Notes under the pieces: model-generated
What the model saw: only the letters and a program-made list of their open reading frames with translations
Databases searched by the model: none
Told to the model about the DNA's origin: nothing
Source of the DNA: Anaerolineae bacterium
GTDB taxonomy: Bacteria; Chloroflexota; Anaerolineae; Promineifilales; Promineifilaceae
Reading direction: 5' to 3'
Length of the DNA: 64,000 nt
Assembly (NCBI GenBank): GCA_023384415.1
Contig: JAHDWJ010000032.1
Coordinates: 1 to 64,000, forward strand
Shown here: positions 24,698 to 34,008 of the stretch, one piece after another
Layout of the letters: each line of letters begins with the position of its first letter
Numbering within the stretch: the stretch's first letter is position 1
Made by a program: the position numbers and the translations under genes

Positions 24698-26125
24698 GTG
24701 TACAAACTAAAATTCCCTATATTTATCCTTCTTCTCATCTTTTTAGTTCATGGTGATAAACAGCCATCCATCAGCTCATCAGGCTCAAAACAGAACATCT
24801 TTACCGTTGTCAATACCCAGGACGTTGGGTCTGGTTCATTGGCCCAGGCGATCATAGATGCCAATCAACTTGGTGACAGCCTGATCTCCTTTAATATCCC
24901 AACAACTGACCCAGGGTTTGTTGCTTATGCTGATGATGGTATACCGGGAAGTTTCGACCCCAATCAACCGGTTGTTGGTGCCTTATCCCCCTTAGCAGAC
25001 CCAGACAGTCCTAGCTGGTGGCGCATAGCCTTGCCCGCCCCAGACCCCAGTATGCCCTTACCCCCATTGACTGGGGATCGGATAACCATTGACGCCACCA
25101 CCCAGGCTCAAAATCAAGGCAATACCAACCCACTTGGCCCTGAGATTGAGATCATTCATACGAGTTCTGACATGGTGGGAGGCATGGCTGTTTTGGGGAA
25201 TTACAACACAATCAAAGGACTATCAGTTTATTTTTTGGGTATAGGAAGTGACTACAATACAGTTGAAGGTAACTATTTAGGTACTAATCCAAGTGGGCAA
25301 CGAGTAAGTCACCAATCAGCACCTAGCCCTTCAGCCCTCACCATTTCTGGGTTGCATAATGCCATTGGGGGAATAGAAGCCGGTTCGGGAAATGTTATTA
25401 ATGGTGCAACTTTAACAGGTATCGAAGATGCGGGAGATTACAATCAATTTTTGTTCAATCATATAGGCGTCAATGCTGCTGGTAACGAGGTAATAGGTGC
25501 AGGGGTTATTGGTATTACTATGGGTAATTATAGCTATTTTAGAGGAAATGTTGTTGGTCGCTCTTTTATAAGTATATCTGGAACAGGAAATATATTGGAG
25601 TACAATTTTATTGGTACAGATAGTACCGGAATATTGGCTTTTCCCATGAATTACTGTGCTATTTACGTTTCCGGTGGGCAACAAACTAGAATTGGTCCAG
25701 GGAATCTCATTAGAAACGCTCTGGGACCAGGGGGCATTTGTATTCAAGGCCTTATGGCTTTAGGTAACACCATTACCCAAAATAGCATTAGTAATAGCCA
25801 GGGGCCGGGTATTTATCTTTTTAGTGGCGGGAATAATGATATTCCTGCCCCGGTGGTGCAATATGCGTTTGCCAACCTGGTGACGGGATTAGCCATGCCG
25901 GGTGGGGCGGTAGAAATATTCTCTGATCCGGATGATGAGGGTTTGATCTTTGAAGGCACGGCTATAAGCAGTCCAAATGGGGTTTTCGTCTGGAGTGGAG
26001 CCGCCAACGGCCCCAACATCACTGCAACAGTGCCCGACGGTCAGGGTAACAGTTCCGCCTTTTCCACTCCTGTCCCCTTAAACAGCAATACTTATACGGT
26101 TTTTCTACCCTTACTCAAACGATGA
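24698..26125 (+). CDS. Secreted parallel beta-helix protein
   Basis: An exported protein of about 475 residues. The GTG at 24698 would place the signal peptide (VYKLKFPIFILLLIFLVHG) at the N-terminus; an ATG at 24608 in the same frame is the alternative. After a FTVVNTQDVGSGSLAQAIID opening, typical of Chloroflexi beta-helix (CSLREAI-like) proteins, come repeated Asn/Gly-rich turns (GNYNTIKGLSV, SDYNTVEGNYLGT, GTGNILEYNFIGTD). These suggest a right-handed beta-helix, as in pectate-lyase-like folds. A short beta-sandwich follows, and the protein ends TYTVFLPLLKR, a C-terminal [FY]LPL tag shared with two neighbours. The gene has no GCGGCCGC and is AT-rich. Confidence 0.75.
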   Translation: MYKLKFPIFILLLIFLVHGDKQPSISSSGSKQNIFTVVNTQDVGSGSLAQAIIDANQLGDSLISFNIPTTDPGFVAYADDGIPGSFDPNQPVVGALSPLADPDSPSWWRIALPAPDPSMPLPPLTGDRITIDATTQAQNQGNTNPLGPEIEIIHTSSDMVGGMAVLGNYNTIKGLSVYFLGIGSDYNTVEGNYLGTNPSGQRVSHQSAPSPSALTISGLHNAIGGIEAGSGNVINGATLTGIEDAGDYNQFLFNHIGVNAAGNEVIGAGVIGITMGNYSYFRGNVVGRSFISISGTGNILEYNFIGTDSTGILAFPMNYCAIYVSGGQQTRIGPGNLIRNALGPGGICIQGLMALGNTITQNSISNSQGPGIYLFSGGNNDIPAPVVQYAFANLVTGLAMPGGAVEIFSDPDDEGLIFEGTAISSPNGVFVWSGAANGPNITATVPDGQGNSSAFSTPVPLNSNTYTVFLPLLKR

Positions 26126-26157
26126 AAAGACCGATAACCGATCTTCTTTAGTGACTT

Positions 26158-26182
26158 TTCAACCAGGAAGTTGAACTTTTTT
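26158..26182 (+). terminator. Weak terminator after beta-helix gene
   Basis: TTCAAC / GTTGAA with a 6-nt loop, then C and TTTTTT. The stem is short, so activity is uncertain. Confidence 0.4.
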
Positions 26183-26271
26183 CTATCAGAGAGTCGTTCG
26201 GCCGGGTAAAAGCTCAACTGCTCCAAAGGAGTGAGGATTACAATTACTTGATAGCTTATCGAGAGAAGATC

Positions 26272-27913
26272 ATGAGAAAACGAATCTATTTCTACATAAC
26301 TCTTTCCTTTTTAATGTTTGCCGCTTTGTTAATTAACAAAACTGCGGGGAAAGCTTATGACCCTGGCTGCGTCAAGCCGGGTTATCTATCTACATCGCTT
26401 TTATCAGGATCAACCTGCCAATAATACCGTAAAGTGGATAGCCCAAACCAATATTCTTGAAAATTACCCGCTTTATGATTTTGGTTTCAAGGGATCTGGA
26501 CAAACGATTGCCGTAGATGAACGTTCGTGGGCATATTTAGATACAGGGAATAATGCCCACTGCCAATTCAAACGCCCCGAGCACGTTCAGATAATGATTA
26601 ATAATGGCACCATGAACTGTAATACTAGCTTTTGTTGGCATGCCACGTCCGTATTGAGTACGGCGGGTGGGGACCAGGGATCATTTGATGGGGGGACGTA
26701 TTTAGAACCAGACATGAATGATGGAATTGCCCCAGCCGCCAATCTCATTTTGCAGGTTAATTACGACACCTATTATGCAGCTATGCAGGCAGCTTACAAT
26801 GAGGGGGCGAGAATTCAAAACAACTCCTGGGAATCAGGACCTGAAGGAGCCTACAATGCTTTAGCACAAACATACGATCAATTCATGTGAGATTATCCAG
26901 ATTTTTTAGTCGTATTTGCCGCTGGTAACATGCTAAGTCAATATAATGATTATCGGCGAGTATTGTCTCCAGCAACGGCTAAAAATATCATAACTGTGGG
27001 GGGAACACAACCATTTCCAGACCACGAAAACAGGTTGTTTTTTTCAGCAGGGGATGGCAGTCGCCCAGGGCTTACAAACGATGCACGGATCAAACCTACA
27101 GTGATGTTGCCAGGTATTGTCCGGAATGCCCGGCAAAGACCTTATTCTACATGTGAGACAGCCAATAGATATGGAACGAGTTTTGCTGCTCCGGCAGTCG
27201 CGGGTATCGCGGCATTGGTGCGTGAGTTTTTGTCCAATGAATATGGTATGCTTTCGCCATCGGCGGCCTTAACAAAAGCGATTATTATCAATAGTGCCCG
27301 CAATATGACGGGTTTGGATACACTGGGACCAATTCCTAGCCCCGGTCAGGGGTGGGGACGGGTAACGCTTCACGATACCCTGCGTATGCCAGGTAACGCA
27401 GGTCTGCAATTGATAGACCATTCCTCCGGATTACCAACAGATCAATCCCTCACCTATCAGTTTGAAGTTACCAACCCTGCCCTGTGGGATTACCTTAAGA
27501 TTACGCTTGTTTGGACAGATTACCCAGGTAATCCCGCGGCCGCACTAGCTATTGTAAATGACCTTGATCTAACTGTTATTGCCCCTGACGGGACCGTTTA
27601 CTTGGGCAATGTATTTCATCAAGGGTACTCTGTCGTCGGGGGTATACCCGATCGTCGGAATGTGGAAGAACAGGTCTTTTTACCCAAACATATTATCCCC
27701 ATTCAAGAAGGTGTATATCGGGTTATTGTCCATGCCTATAATGTGCCTGAAGGTCCACAGCCTTTTGCTCTTGTTATTAATTTACACCCCGGGGCAGGGG
27801 CGTTTTTGCCCCTTATGTTCAATTCGTATAATCTGAGTGGCAATATGATCTTCCCCCCAACACCTGAATCCGGATACCCTGGCCCAGGACAACCTGAGAG
27901 CCCGTACCCTTAA
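26272..27913 (+). pseudogene. Broken subtilisin-like (S8) serine protease
   Basis: The N-terminus MRKRIYFYITLSFLMFAALL (signal peptide, good start at 26272) reads in one frame, but the protease body continues in another, so a frameshift lies at about 26340-26400. The body runs from TLAASSRVIYLHRFYQDQ to AQTYDQFM and hits TGA at 26888-26890, then continues in the same frame with DYPDFLVVFAAGN. The triad is visible: Asp in AVDERSWAYLD, His in CWHATSV, oxyanion Asn in FAAGN and Ser in YGTSFAAPAVAG. A C-terminal beta domain follows, then GAFLPLMFNSYN and a Pro-rich tail. The TGA probably replaces a Trp codon. With two lesions I call it a pseudogene; sequencing error is the alternative. Confidence 0.8.
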
Positions 27914-28206
27914 AATGGTGGTGGGTATTTAAAACTTTTAATTTTGGGTTTTGTGCAGTAATACCCACCGGCGGCTTAACCCTTGACTCGCCACGCGGCC
28001 GCAGCCGCGATGCCTCGGACGGCTCGTTATTTGGTGATTGGCTAAGGCTTTGTGCGGCCGCGCCAGCGCATCTGAACGTGGTGTTGGGCGGGTAACGGGC
28101 ATAGCGGCATTGTAGTACAGGCAATGGTCGTGTGCGGCCGTGCGGGTTATGTCAATTTGCGGATGGAATATATTAACACTTTTCCGCTTTATTCAATGGG
28201 TGATTG
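27914..28206. other. Intergenic, two GCGGCCGC sites
   Basis: GGTGGGTATT (27918 onward) pairs with AATACCCACC (27960 onward) across about 30 bp, possibly a terminator. No gene is supported in the remainder; GCGGCCGC occurs at 27996 and 28054. Confidence 0.4.
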
Positions 28207-29382
28207 GTGAATTTTGGTAAACGTTTTTTTAAATTGAGGCAGTGGGGCGGGTGGATGCTCCTGCTAGTGGTAGGGTGGGGAGTCGCGGCCGCAGCCCCCA
28301 TCAAATTAAAAATGGCTGACGAAAGTCCGGGGGCAGTCCACCTTTCGTCATTCTCATCCCCTACTTACTGGCTCTATCAGGGCCAGATGCCCAGCCCGCT
28401 TACCCGCCACGCGCTGGTGGCCGTCGGCTCTGATTTTTACCTGATGGGGGGACAGACAGATGCGGCCGCACCCCCAGTCCGCACCCTCACTCGTTACGAT
28501 ACCCTTACCGGCCAATGGCACCCTCTGGCCCCCATCCCCGTTTTGCCCGGCACCTGCCTCAATGGGCACGGCTACGCCGCCACCGATGCCGCTTACCTCA
28601 ATGGCAACATTTACCTGCCTGCCGGGTATGCTGGAGAGAGCAGCAGCTATTGCGGCGTACATCTGGTTTATAACCTCGCCAGCAGCAGTTGGCTCACGGC
28701 GACCGCCGCCCCCTGGTCCCAGCCATTGGGGTGGAGTCAGGTTGTCGAATGGCCTTCCCTTAATGGGTATTTGGTGATGGGGGGATTAACCGGGCCGCCG
28801 CTCTCCTTCTCGGCCAGTAGCGCGGCGTATCTGTTTGTGCCCGGCGGTGGCGGGGGGACCTGGTTCACCCTGCCCACGATGACGATTGCCCGATATGGGC
28901 ACGCGGCCGCGTGGGTAGGTGATAAGCCGTGTGTGGCCGGGGGGATCAACGCCAGCAATCAAGCCCTGACCCAGGCGGAATGTTTCAACCCAGACAATAA
29001 TAGCTGGTATGCCATCCCCCCGCTCAACTTGCCCCGCTTTAACGCTGCCAGCGCGGTTGGTCCAGATGGCCGCTGGTACGTTTTTGGCGGCACATCACCC
29101 ACTATTAGCTCCATCGCCCCGATTGACGTGTACGACCCGGCGACGAACAGTTGGAGTTTGCTCCCCTCTCCCTATAACCTGGGCACACCGGATGATCCGC
29201 TGCGGCCGCCGCGGGCCTGGCTCACTGGCGACTTTGTGGGTGATTCGTTGTGGGTGTTTGGTGGGGAGGCAGATACCGGGGTGTTTAATCAGGGCCTCCC
29301 ACTAGGCACCATCGAACGAATTTTGTCGCTGACCATACCGCCACAAGGAAGCTATTTACCGCTTATCACCTCTACCCCATGA
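28207..29382 (+). CDS. Secreted kelch-repeat protein
   Basis: About 391 residues. An N-terminal signal peptide (WMLLLVVGWGVAAAAP) is followed by five or six kelch-type blades: ALVAVGSDFYLMGGQTD, AAYLNGNIYLPAGY, GYLVMGGLTG, AAAWVGDKPCVAGGIN, GRWYVFGGTSPT and DSLWVFGGEAD. Each is preceded by Y-x-x-x-T-x-x-W elements such as RYDTLTGQWHPLAPIP. It would fold as a beta-propeller outside the membrane. The end PQGSYLPLITSTP again carries the YLPL tag. The start is GTG at 28207 or TTG at 28204, with a weak ribosome site. The stop overlaps the phosphoesterase start (ATGA). Confidence 0.82.
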   Translation: MNFGKRFFKLRQWGGWMLLLVVGWGVAAAAPIKLKMADESPGAVHLSSFSSPTYWLYQGQMPSPLTRHALVAVGSDFYLMGGQTDAAAPPVRTLTRYDTLTGQWHPLAPIPVLPGTCLNGHGYAATDAAYLNGNIYLPAGYAGESSSYCGVHLVYNLASSSWLTATAAPWSQPLGWSQVVEWPSLNGYLVMGGLTGPPLSFSASSAAYLFVPGGGGGTWFTLPTMTIARYGHAAAWVGDKPCVAGGINASNQALTQAECFNPDNNSWYAIPPLNLPRFNAASAVGPDGRWYVFGGTSPTISSIAPIDVYDPATNSWSLLPSPYNLGTPDDPLRPPRAWLTGDFVGDSLWVFGGEADTGVFNQGLPLGTIERILSLTIPPQGSYLPLITSTP

Positions 29383-30110
29383 GTAAAATCGCCATTTTTA
29401 CTGATGTCCATGCCAATTGGCCAGCTTTAGAGGCCGCTTTGCAAGCCATAGCCCCTTTGAATTGTGATTATCTGGTGCATATGGGCGATGCTATTTCTAT
29501 TGGCCCGCATCCGGCGGAAACAATGGCATGTCTCCTACAAACACCCAATTTGCATTTGATAATGGGCAATCACGATGCCATATTTGCGTTTGGCATCCCG
29601 CGGCCGCGACCTGCCTGGATGAGTGAGAGCGAGTTGGCTCATGAGCAATGGGTTCAGGCCCAACTGCGTTTGGACTGGCGGGATCAGGTGGCGCAGTGGC
29701 CTTTTGTCTTGACAGAGACGTTTGCTGGGGTGACGGTTACGTTTCTGCATTATGCTCTGAAGGCAACAGGGCGAGATTTTGCGTCTATCATGAAGAACCC
29801 GGACGCGGCCGCGCTCGATACTCTCTTTGCCCCTTACCCCGGCGACCTTATCTTTTACGGTCACACCCATCAGCTTTCCGATCTGACGGGACAGCGCCGC
29901 TATGTCAATCCTGGCTCATTGGGTTGTCACACCCAAGCAGTAGCCCGGTTTATCATTTTGGAATGCCATGAGGGACAATACCATCTGACCCACCATGCCG
30001 TGCCTTATGATGATGCCCCGCTCGCGGCCGCGTTCCAGGAGCGCAATGTTCCCGACCGCAAGTTTATTTGGAAAACATTTTTTGGGGCGCGCGAGGCCAA
30101 GCTGCGATGA
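29379..30110 (+). CDS. Metallophosphoesterase (YfcE-like)
   Basis: A 243-residue calcineurin-like phosphoesterase. The metal motifs are TDVHANWPAL (8-17), HMGDAISIGP, MGNHDAIF (about 62-69), LHYA and YGHTHQ, and the substrate is unknown. The ATG overlaps the kelch gene's stop, suggesting coupling, although one product is secreted and this one is cytoplasmic. It carries three GCGGCCGC motifs. Confidence 0.9.
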   Translation: MSKIAIFTDVHANWPALEAALQAIAPLNCDYLVHMGDAISIGPHPAETMACLLQTPNLHLIMGNHDAIFAFGIPRPRPAWMSESELAHEQWVQAQLRLDWRDQVAQWPFVLTETFAGVTVTFLHYALKATGRDFASIMKNPDAAALDTLFAPYPGDLIFYGHTHQLSDLTGQRRYVNPGSLGCHTQAVARFIILECHEGQYHLTHHAVPYDDAPLAAAFQERNVPDRKFIWKTFFGAREAKLR

Positions 30111-30202
30111 CCAACAATCTTGGGACCTACGCCTTGATTTTGCAGGCCCAAGCCAGGCAAATGATAACCGTGGTCAGCCTGATTTTTAGAGGAGTTCAGA
30201 AG

Positions 30203-30688
30203 ATGACCCAATCACGACAGGAAAAAATACAGTCCTATGGTCGCGCTTATACAACATTAGTTGAAGCGTTAAGGCAGTTTCCCCCAGAAATGTGGCAGTT
30301 TAAGGCTGCCACTGAGGATTGGAGTATCCATGAGCTGATTATTCACATTGCTGACAGTGAGGCGAACAGTTATGGCCGCGGCCGCAAAGCCATCGTTGAG
30401 CCGGGTTCAACCGTCATGGCCTACGATGAGGCCCAATGGGCCAAAACCCTGCGCTACCACGAGCAAAGCACCGCCGATGCCCTGGAACTGTTCAAATGGC
30501 TACGTCACAATACCTACCAATTGCTTCGTAACCAGCCAGAATCTGTCTGGGCGCACACCATTGAGCATCCCGAAAATGGTACTATGACCCTGGATGATTG
30601 GCTGGATGTGTATGAGCGGCATATCCCAGAACACATCTCCCAAATGGAACGCATCTTTGCCGCCTGGAAAGCGCAATCTATTATTTGA
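30203..30688 (+). CDS. DinB-family protein
   Basis: A 161-residue DinB/YfiT-like four-helix protein. His candidates are in SIHELIIHIADSE and the C-terminal YERHIPEHISQMERI, typical of DinB_2 proteins that bind a divalent metal. The start at 30203 has GAGGAG upstream; the open frame extends to 30068 inside the phosphoesterase gene. It overlaps the convergent MFS gene by 8 bp. It is the second DinB-type gene of the window and is not closely similar to the one at 1753. Confidence 0.85.
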   Translation: MTQSRQEKIQSYGRAYTTLVEALRQFPPEMWQFKAATEDWSIHELIIHIADSEANSYGRGRKAIVEPGSTVMAYDEAQWAKTLRYHEQSTADALELFKWLRHNTYQLLRNQPESVWAHTIEHPENGTMTLDDWLDVYERHIPEHISQMERIFAAWKAQSII

Positions 30689-31928
30689 GATGAAGCAATG
30701 ATTCGGCAGCTTTTCGCCTGGAAACAGCCGTTTCCCTATGTGTATCAGGTGAAAGGCCATGAAAATGCATATCGGCAGCCTGGGTTTGGAGTGTACGCAG
30801 CTGCCAGGCAGCCCCCAGGGCCAGAATGGCAACCAGCAGGAAGATCACCATGCCGACTGTTTCAATCATCTGCCCGGTAGCCGCGAAAGCAATCACGCCA
30901 GTGATCCAGCCAGCTGTGTTTAGCCAGGATAATCCCCGCTCCAACTCGTCAGGGGCCAGAATGTCAGTAGCTAGTGCCGCCGCCAAACTGCTGCTGACAA
31001 CACGAGCGATCAGCAGCAAAATCGCACCCAACCAGAAGTGCCACAATTGGGTAGACAGGATGAGGGAAACCGCGCCGATTGCCGCTAACAGGTAGCCCAG
31101 GCTCAGAAATCGGCGGCGACCCAGGCGATCAGATAAGGCCCCGAAGTAATAAACCACAGGAATGGTGATCAGCCCACCAACGGCCGTGGTACTGGCTACA
31201 TCGGCGGCCGAAAAACGAAGCGCCTGCATGGTCAAAGAGGTGCCAAACCGCGAGATATTGATGGACACCGTGGCCAGCAGCGTGATACCCAATAATTGGT
31301 AGAAAGGGCGTTTGAAGGAAACGGCTATTTGCCGCCTCTCTCGCACATCCTTATCCACTGACGTGGCTTCTGGCCCTTCCATAACGAGCAAGCTCATTGC
31401 CGGCCAGACCGCCCACACCAGGGCCAAAATCATAAACAGGAAAGAGTATCCCTGCCACACAACCAGGCGACTGACGGTAAAGCCGCCCAAGAGCGCTCCC
31501 AAGGGCGAGCCTAAATGCAGCAAACCAAAAGATTTCCCCCGGCTGTGGCTATGGGCGAGCAGCCCGGTGAAAATATTAGCTAACGTTAAGCCAATGCCCC
31601 CGGTCAGCCAGATAAAAGCGGTTAGCACAAAAACCTGCCATAAGGCTGTTGCCTGTCCCAACAAAAAAACAGCCGGCAGACTGACCAGCCCGGTGCTTAC
31701 AAACAACCGCTTCCGTCCGATGCGAGCTGCCAGCCAGCCGGTAGAAAAGGTACCTACAGAAATGGCGCAGTAAGTAGAAGCCATGTATAAGCCGGCTGTA
31801 GCCGGGGTCGCACCAAACTCCGCGGCATAGAGCGGGAGAATGGGAAACAGACCCATGCCAATAAAAAGAATGGCCAGGTTGCAAAAAAATAGATAAAAAA
31901 GCTGGCGTGTGATGGTTTGTGTAGACAT
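30681..31928 (-). CDS. MFS transporter
   Basis: A 415-residue major-facilitator protein with about 12 hydrophobic segments. Between TM2 and TM3 lies GWLAARIGRKRLFV, and in the second half ALSDRLGRRRFLSLG, the two MFS A-like motifs. It is likely a drug or metabolite exporter. The open frame extends to 32075, but MSTQTITRQLFYLF (31928) is the natural start right before TM1. It lies 168 bp downstream of the FAD-oxidase remnant in the same direction. No GCGGCCGC occurs in it, consistent with acquisition. Confidence 0.88.
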   Translation of the reverse strand: MSTQTITRQLFYLFFCNLAILFIGMGLFPILPLYAAEFGATPATAGLYMASTYCAISVGTFSTGWLAARIGRKRLFVSTGLVSLPAVFLLGQATALWQVFVLTAFIWLTGGIGLTLANIFTGLLAHSHSRGKSFGLLHLGSPLGALLGGFTVSRLVVWQGYSFLFMILALVWAVWPAMSLLVMEGPEATSVDKDVRERRQIAVSFKRPFYQLLGITLLATVSINISRFGTSLTMQALRFSAADVASTTAVGGLITIPVVYYFGALSDRLGRRRFLSLGYLLAAIGAVSLILSTQLWHFWLGAILLLIARVVSSSLAAALATDILAPDELERGLSWLNTAGWITGVIAFAATGQMIETVGMVIFLLVAILALGAAWQLRTLQTQAADMHFHGLSPDTHRETAVSRRKAAESLLHLK

Positions 31929-32095
31929 GATTTTTGTGCCGGGTTGTTGGCCGCCCAGATGTTGGCCGTTTATTTTGCCTGGGTGACAATATCCCAGCGG
32001 AATGTGCTGCCGGGCGACCGTATTTCGTAGGGGGTACGAGAGATTGCCCGCGCCATAAACACCAGACACGGGCAATGGTTGGATGGGGAAAACGA

Positions 32096-33519
32096 TTAAC
32101 CCATGGCAGGCTTGATGTTCTGGTTGACGCGGAACAGGTTGCTGGGGTCATAACATGCTTTTATTTGCGCCAGGCGGGGATAGTTGCTGCGGTAAGCTGC
32201 CTCAATTCGGTTTTGACCCTCATCCATAATCATGTTGACATAAGCGCCACCGGCCGAATAGGGATGGAGCGCTCCCCAGTACGTTTTTGACCAACGGATC
32301 ATCCGTTCATTGTTGGCTGGATCTGGATCCACACCTACGATTACCTGGGCAAAGTTGGCCTCGCGGAAGCTCCAGGCGGTGTCATTTTCTCCTACCTGGT
32401 GGGCAGCTCCATTGATCGGGTAAAGGTGCATGGTGGAATGCACTGTGGGTAGCTGTGCAGCATGTTTAATGTGCAGGTCAACCACCTCGTCACTGAGTTC
32501 GGTGAAGAAATCGGCGTTCCAATACCATTGCAAGCCAGGTGGATAGAGGCCGTCGAACAGGCTTTGCAGGGCAGGCAGAGGGATGGGGCCGGCAAAGTCC
32601 ATAGCTATGGGAGCCAGGGCGCGAATGGGGGCAAAAATCTGTTCCGCTTCCGTTGGGTCGCCGGTGTAGCACCAGGTGATGACAGCCATTTTCTTCAGGT
32701 GATGTTCCGCCGGGAACATCTCTACGGGCGGCACAGTGTGAAAGCCAAACCAGCCGTTGATGTCATGGGAACCATTGAGGATCAAATCACGCCAGGCCCG
32801 CATCACAGTGGCGGCGTCTTCCATTTCCCAGAACATCGGCCCGCCATATACTGTGCTCACTGGCCGCCCCTGGAACAGGAAGGATGTGATGACGCCAAAG
32901 TTGCCGCCACCGCCGCGCACCGCCCAGAACAGGTCTTTATGCTCCTCGGTGCTGGCGGTGACAAAACGGCCGTTCGCCAGCACCATGTCCACTGCCAGTA
33001 AATTGTCAATCGTCAGCCCATAGCGGCGGGTGAGATAACCCAGGCCACCCCCAAGTGTCAGGCCACCCACGCCGGTAGTAGAGAGGAAGCCGGTGGGTAC
33101 GGACAGACCAAAAGGATAGGTGGCGTGATCCACGTCACCCCAGGTGCAGCCTCCTTCCACGCGCACCGTGCCCGCTGCCGGGTCTACGCGAATACTCTTC
33201 ATGGGCGAGAGGTCAATTACCAGGCCATCATCGCAGCTGCCCAGGCCAGCGCCGTTGTGGCCGCCGCCGCGCACGCCAGCAGCATACTATTTTCACGGGC
33301 AAAGTTGACTGATGCCATGACATCAGCCGCGTCTACACAGCGGGCAATCAGGCGCGGCCGCTTGTCAATCATGCCGTTGTACAACTGACGTGCCTCATCA
33401 TAACCGCTATCGCCGGGTTGGAGCAGTGTGCCGCGCAGGCTGCCCTGGAACGCTGCCACAGCCGTTTCATCTAACGTGATGCCATTCCTTGTCATTTCTA
33501 ACACAGTATTGTTCATCAT
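32096..33519 (-). pseudogene. FAD-linked oxidase (BBE type), frameshifted
   Basis: Two overlapping frames together make one FAD-binding PCMH/berberine-bridge-type oxidase of about 474 residues. The N-terminal 85 residues (to SVNFARENSMLLA) read from 33519. The rest, from VRGGGHNGAGLGSCDDG (flavin-linked His in GGGH) through GCTWGDVDHAT to the C-terminal YDPSNLFRVNQNI, is in another frame. One base is missing near 33275-33285, inside a GC-rich GGC run. It could be a sequencing or assembly error in that run; otherwise the gene is dead. The neighbouring MFS gene and the divergent SARP-type regulator suggest a small secondary-metabolite or resistance locus. Confidence 0.82.
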
Positions 33520-33684
33520 TTGCCTCCTAAAAATTGATTTGTGGCGCTGGTTTTAACCACGCCCTTTTACCTGACTGATCAACCCTGGTGAAGAATCGTC
33601 TAAATCTCGACACCCTGATACTTCCCCTGATAAGATCAGCCCCCAGGCATTGGCCTTACGATTGTCATACAGAAGCTGGGCGGC

Positions 33685-33713
33685 TTGTCAGAGGAATTCA
33701 CCGTCTATATAAT
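33685..33713 (+). promoter_or_regulatory. Candidate promoter
   Basis: TTGTCA (33685-33690) and TATAAT (33708-33713) with a 17-bp spacer, in the 490-bp region between the oxidase and the divergent SARP-hydrolase gene, about 295 bp before the latter's start. The rest of the region shows only a TGCCTG/CAGGCA hairpin (about 33749). Confidence 0.55.
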
Positions 33714-34008
33714 GTTTTCAGGGTGCGGCGTAGAGATTTTTTGTGTTGCCTGCAGAATCAGGCAGCACAGATCCTTCATCGCTGCTCGCCATTGTAAAAA
33801 ACAACTCTCGCATAAAACTCGCACAAACCCGTTTATCAGTGGCCGTTGTGCAGACAAATGTATTGGATAAGGGTCACAACTAACCCTTTCTGGAATTCAC
33901 CGCTAAGATGCGATGTGCGTTTAATGGGCCAGGAAATCTTTGTCTTCTTTAGCCTTCTGGCGGTTGTGGTTATTATTGTTCTGGATAGGGCAGGAAACGC
34001 ATAGGTTT

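Noticed and set aside
26888..26890. Selenocysteine codon or TGA-to-Trp recoding in the protease
   Set aside because: TGA works as a normal stop in many other genes here, the position is not a catalytic Cys/Sec site, and the gene also has a frameshift. Pseudogene is simpler, despite selA in the window.
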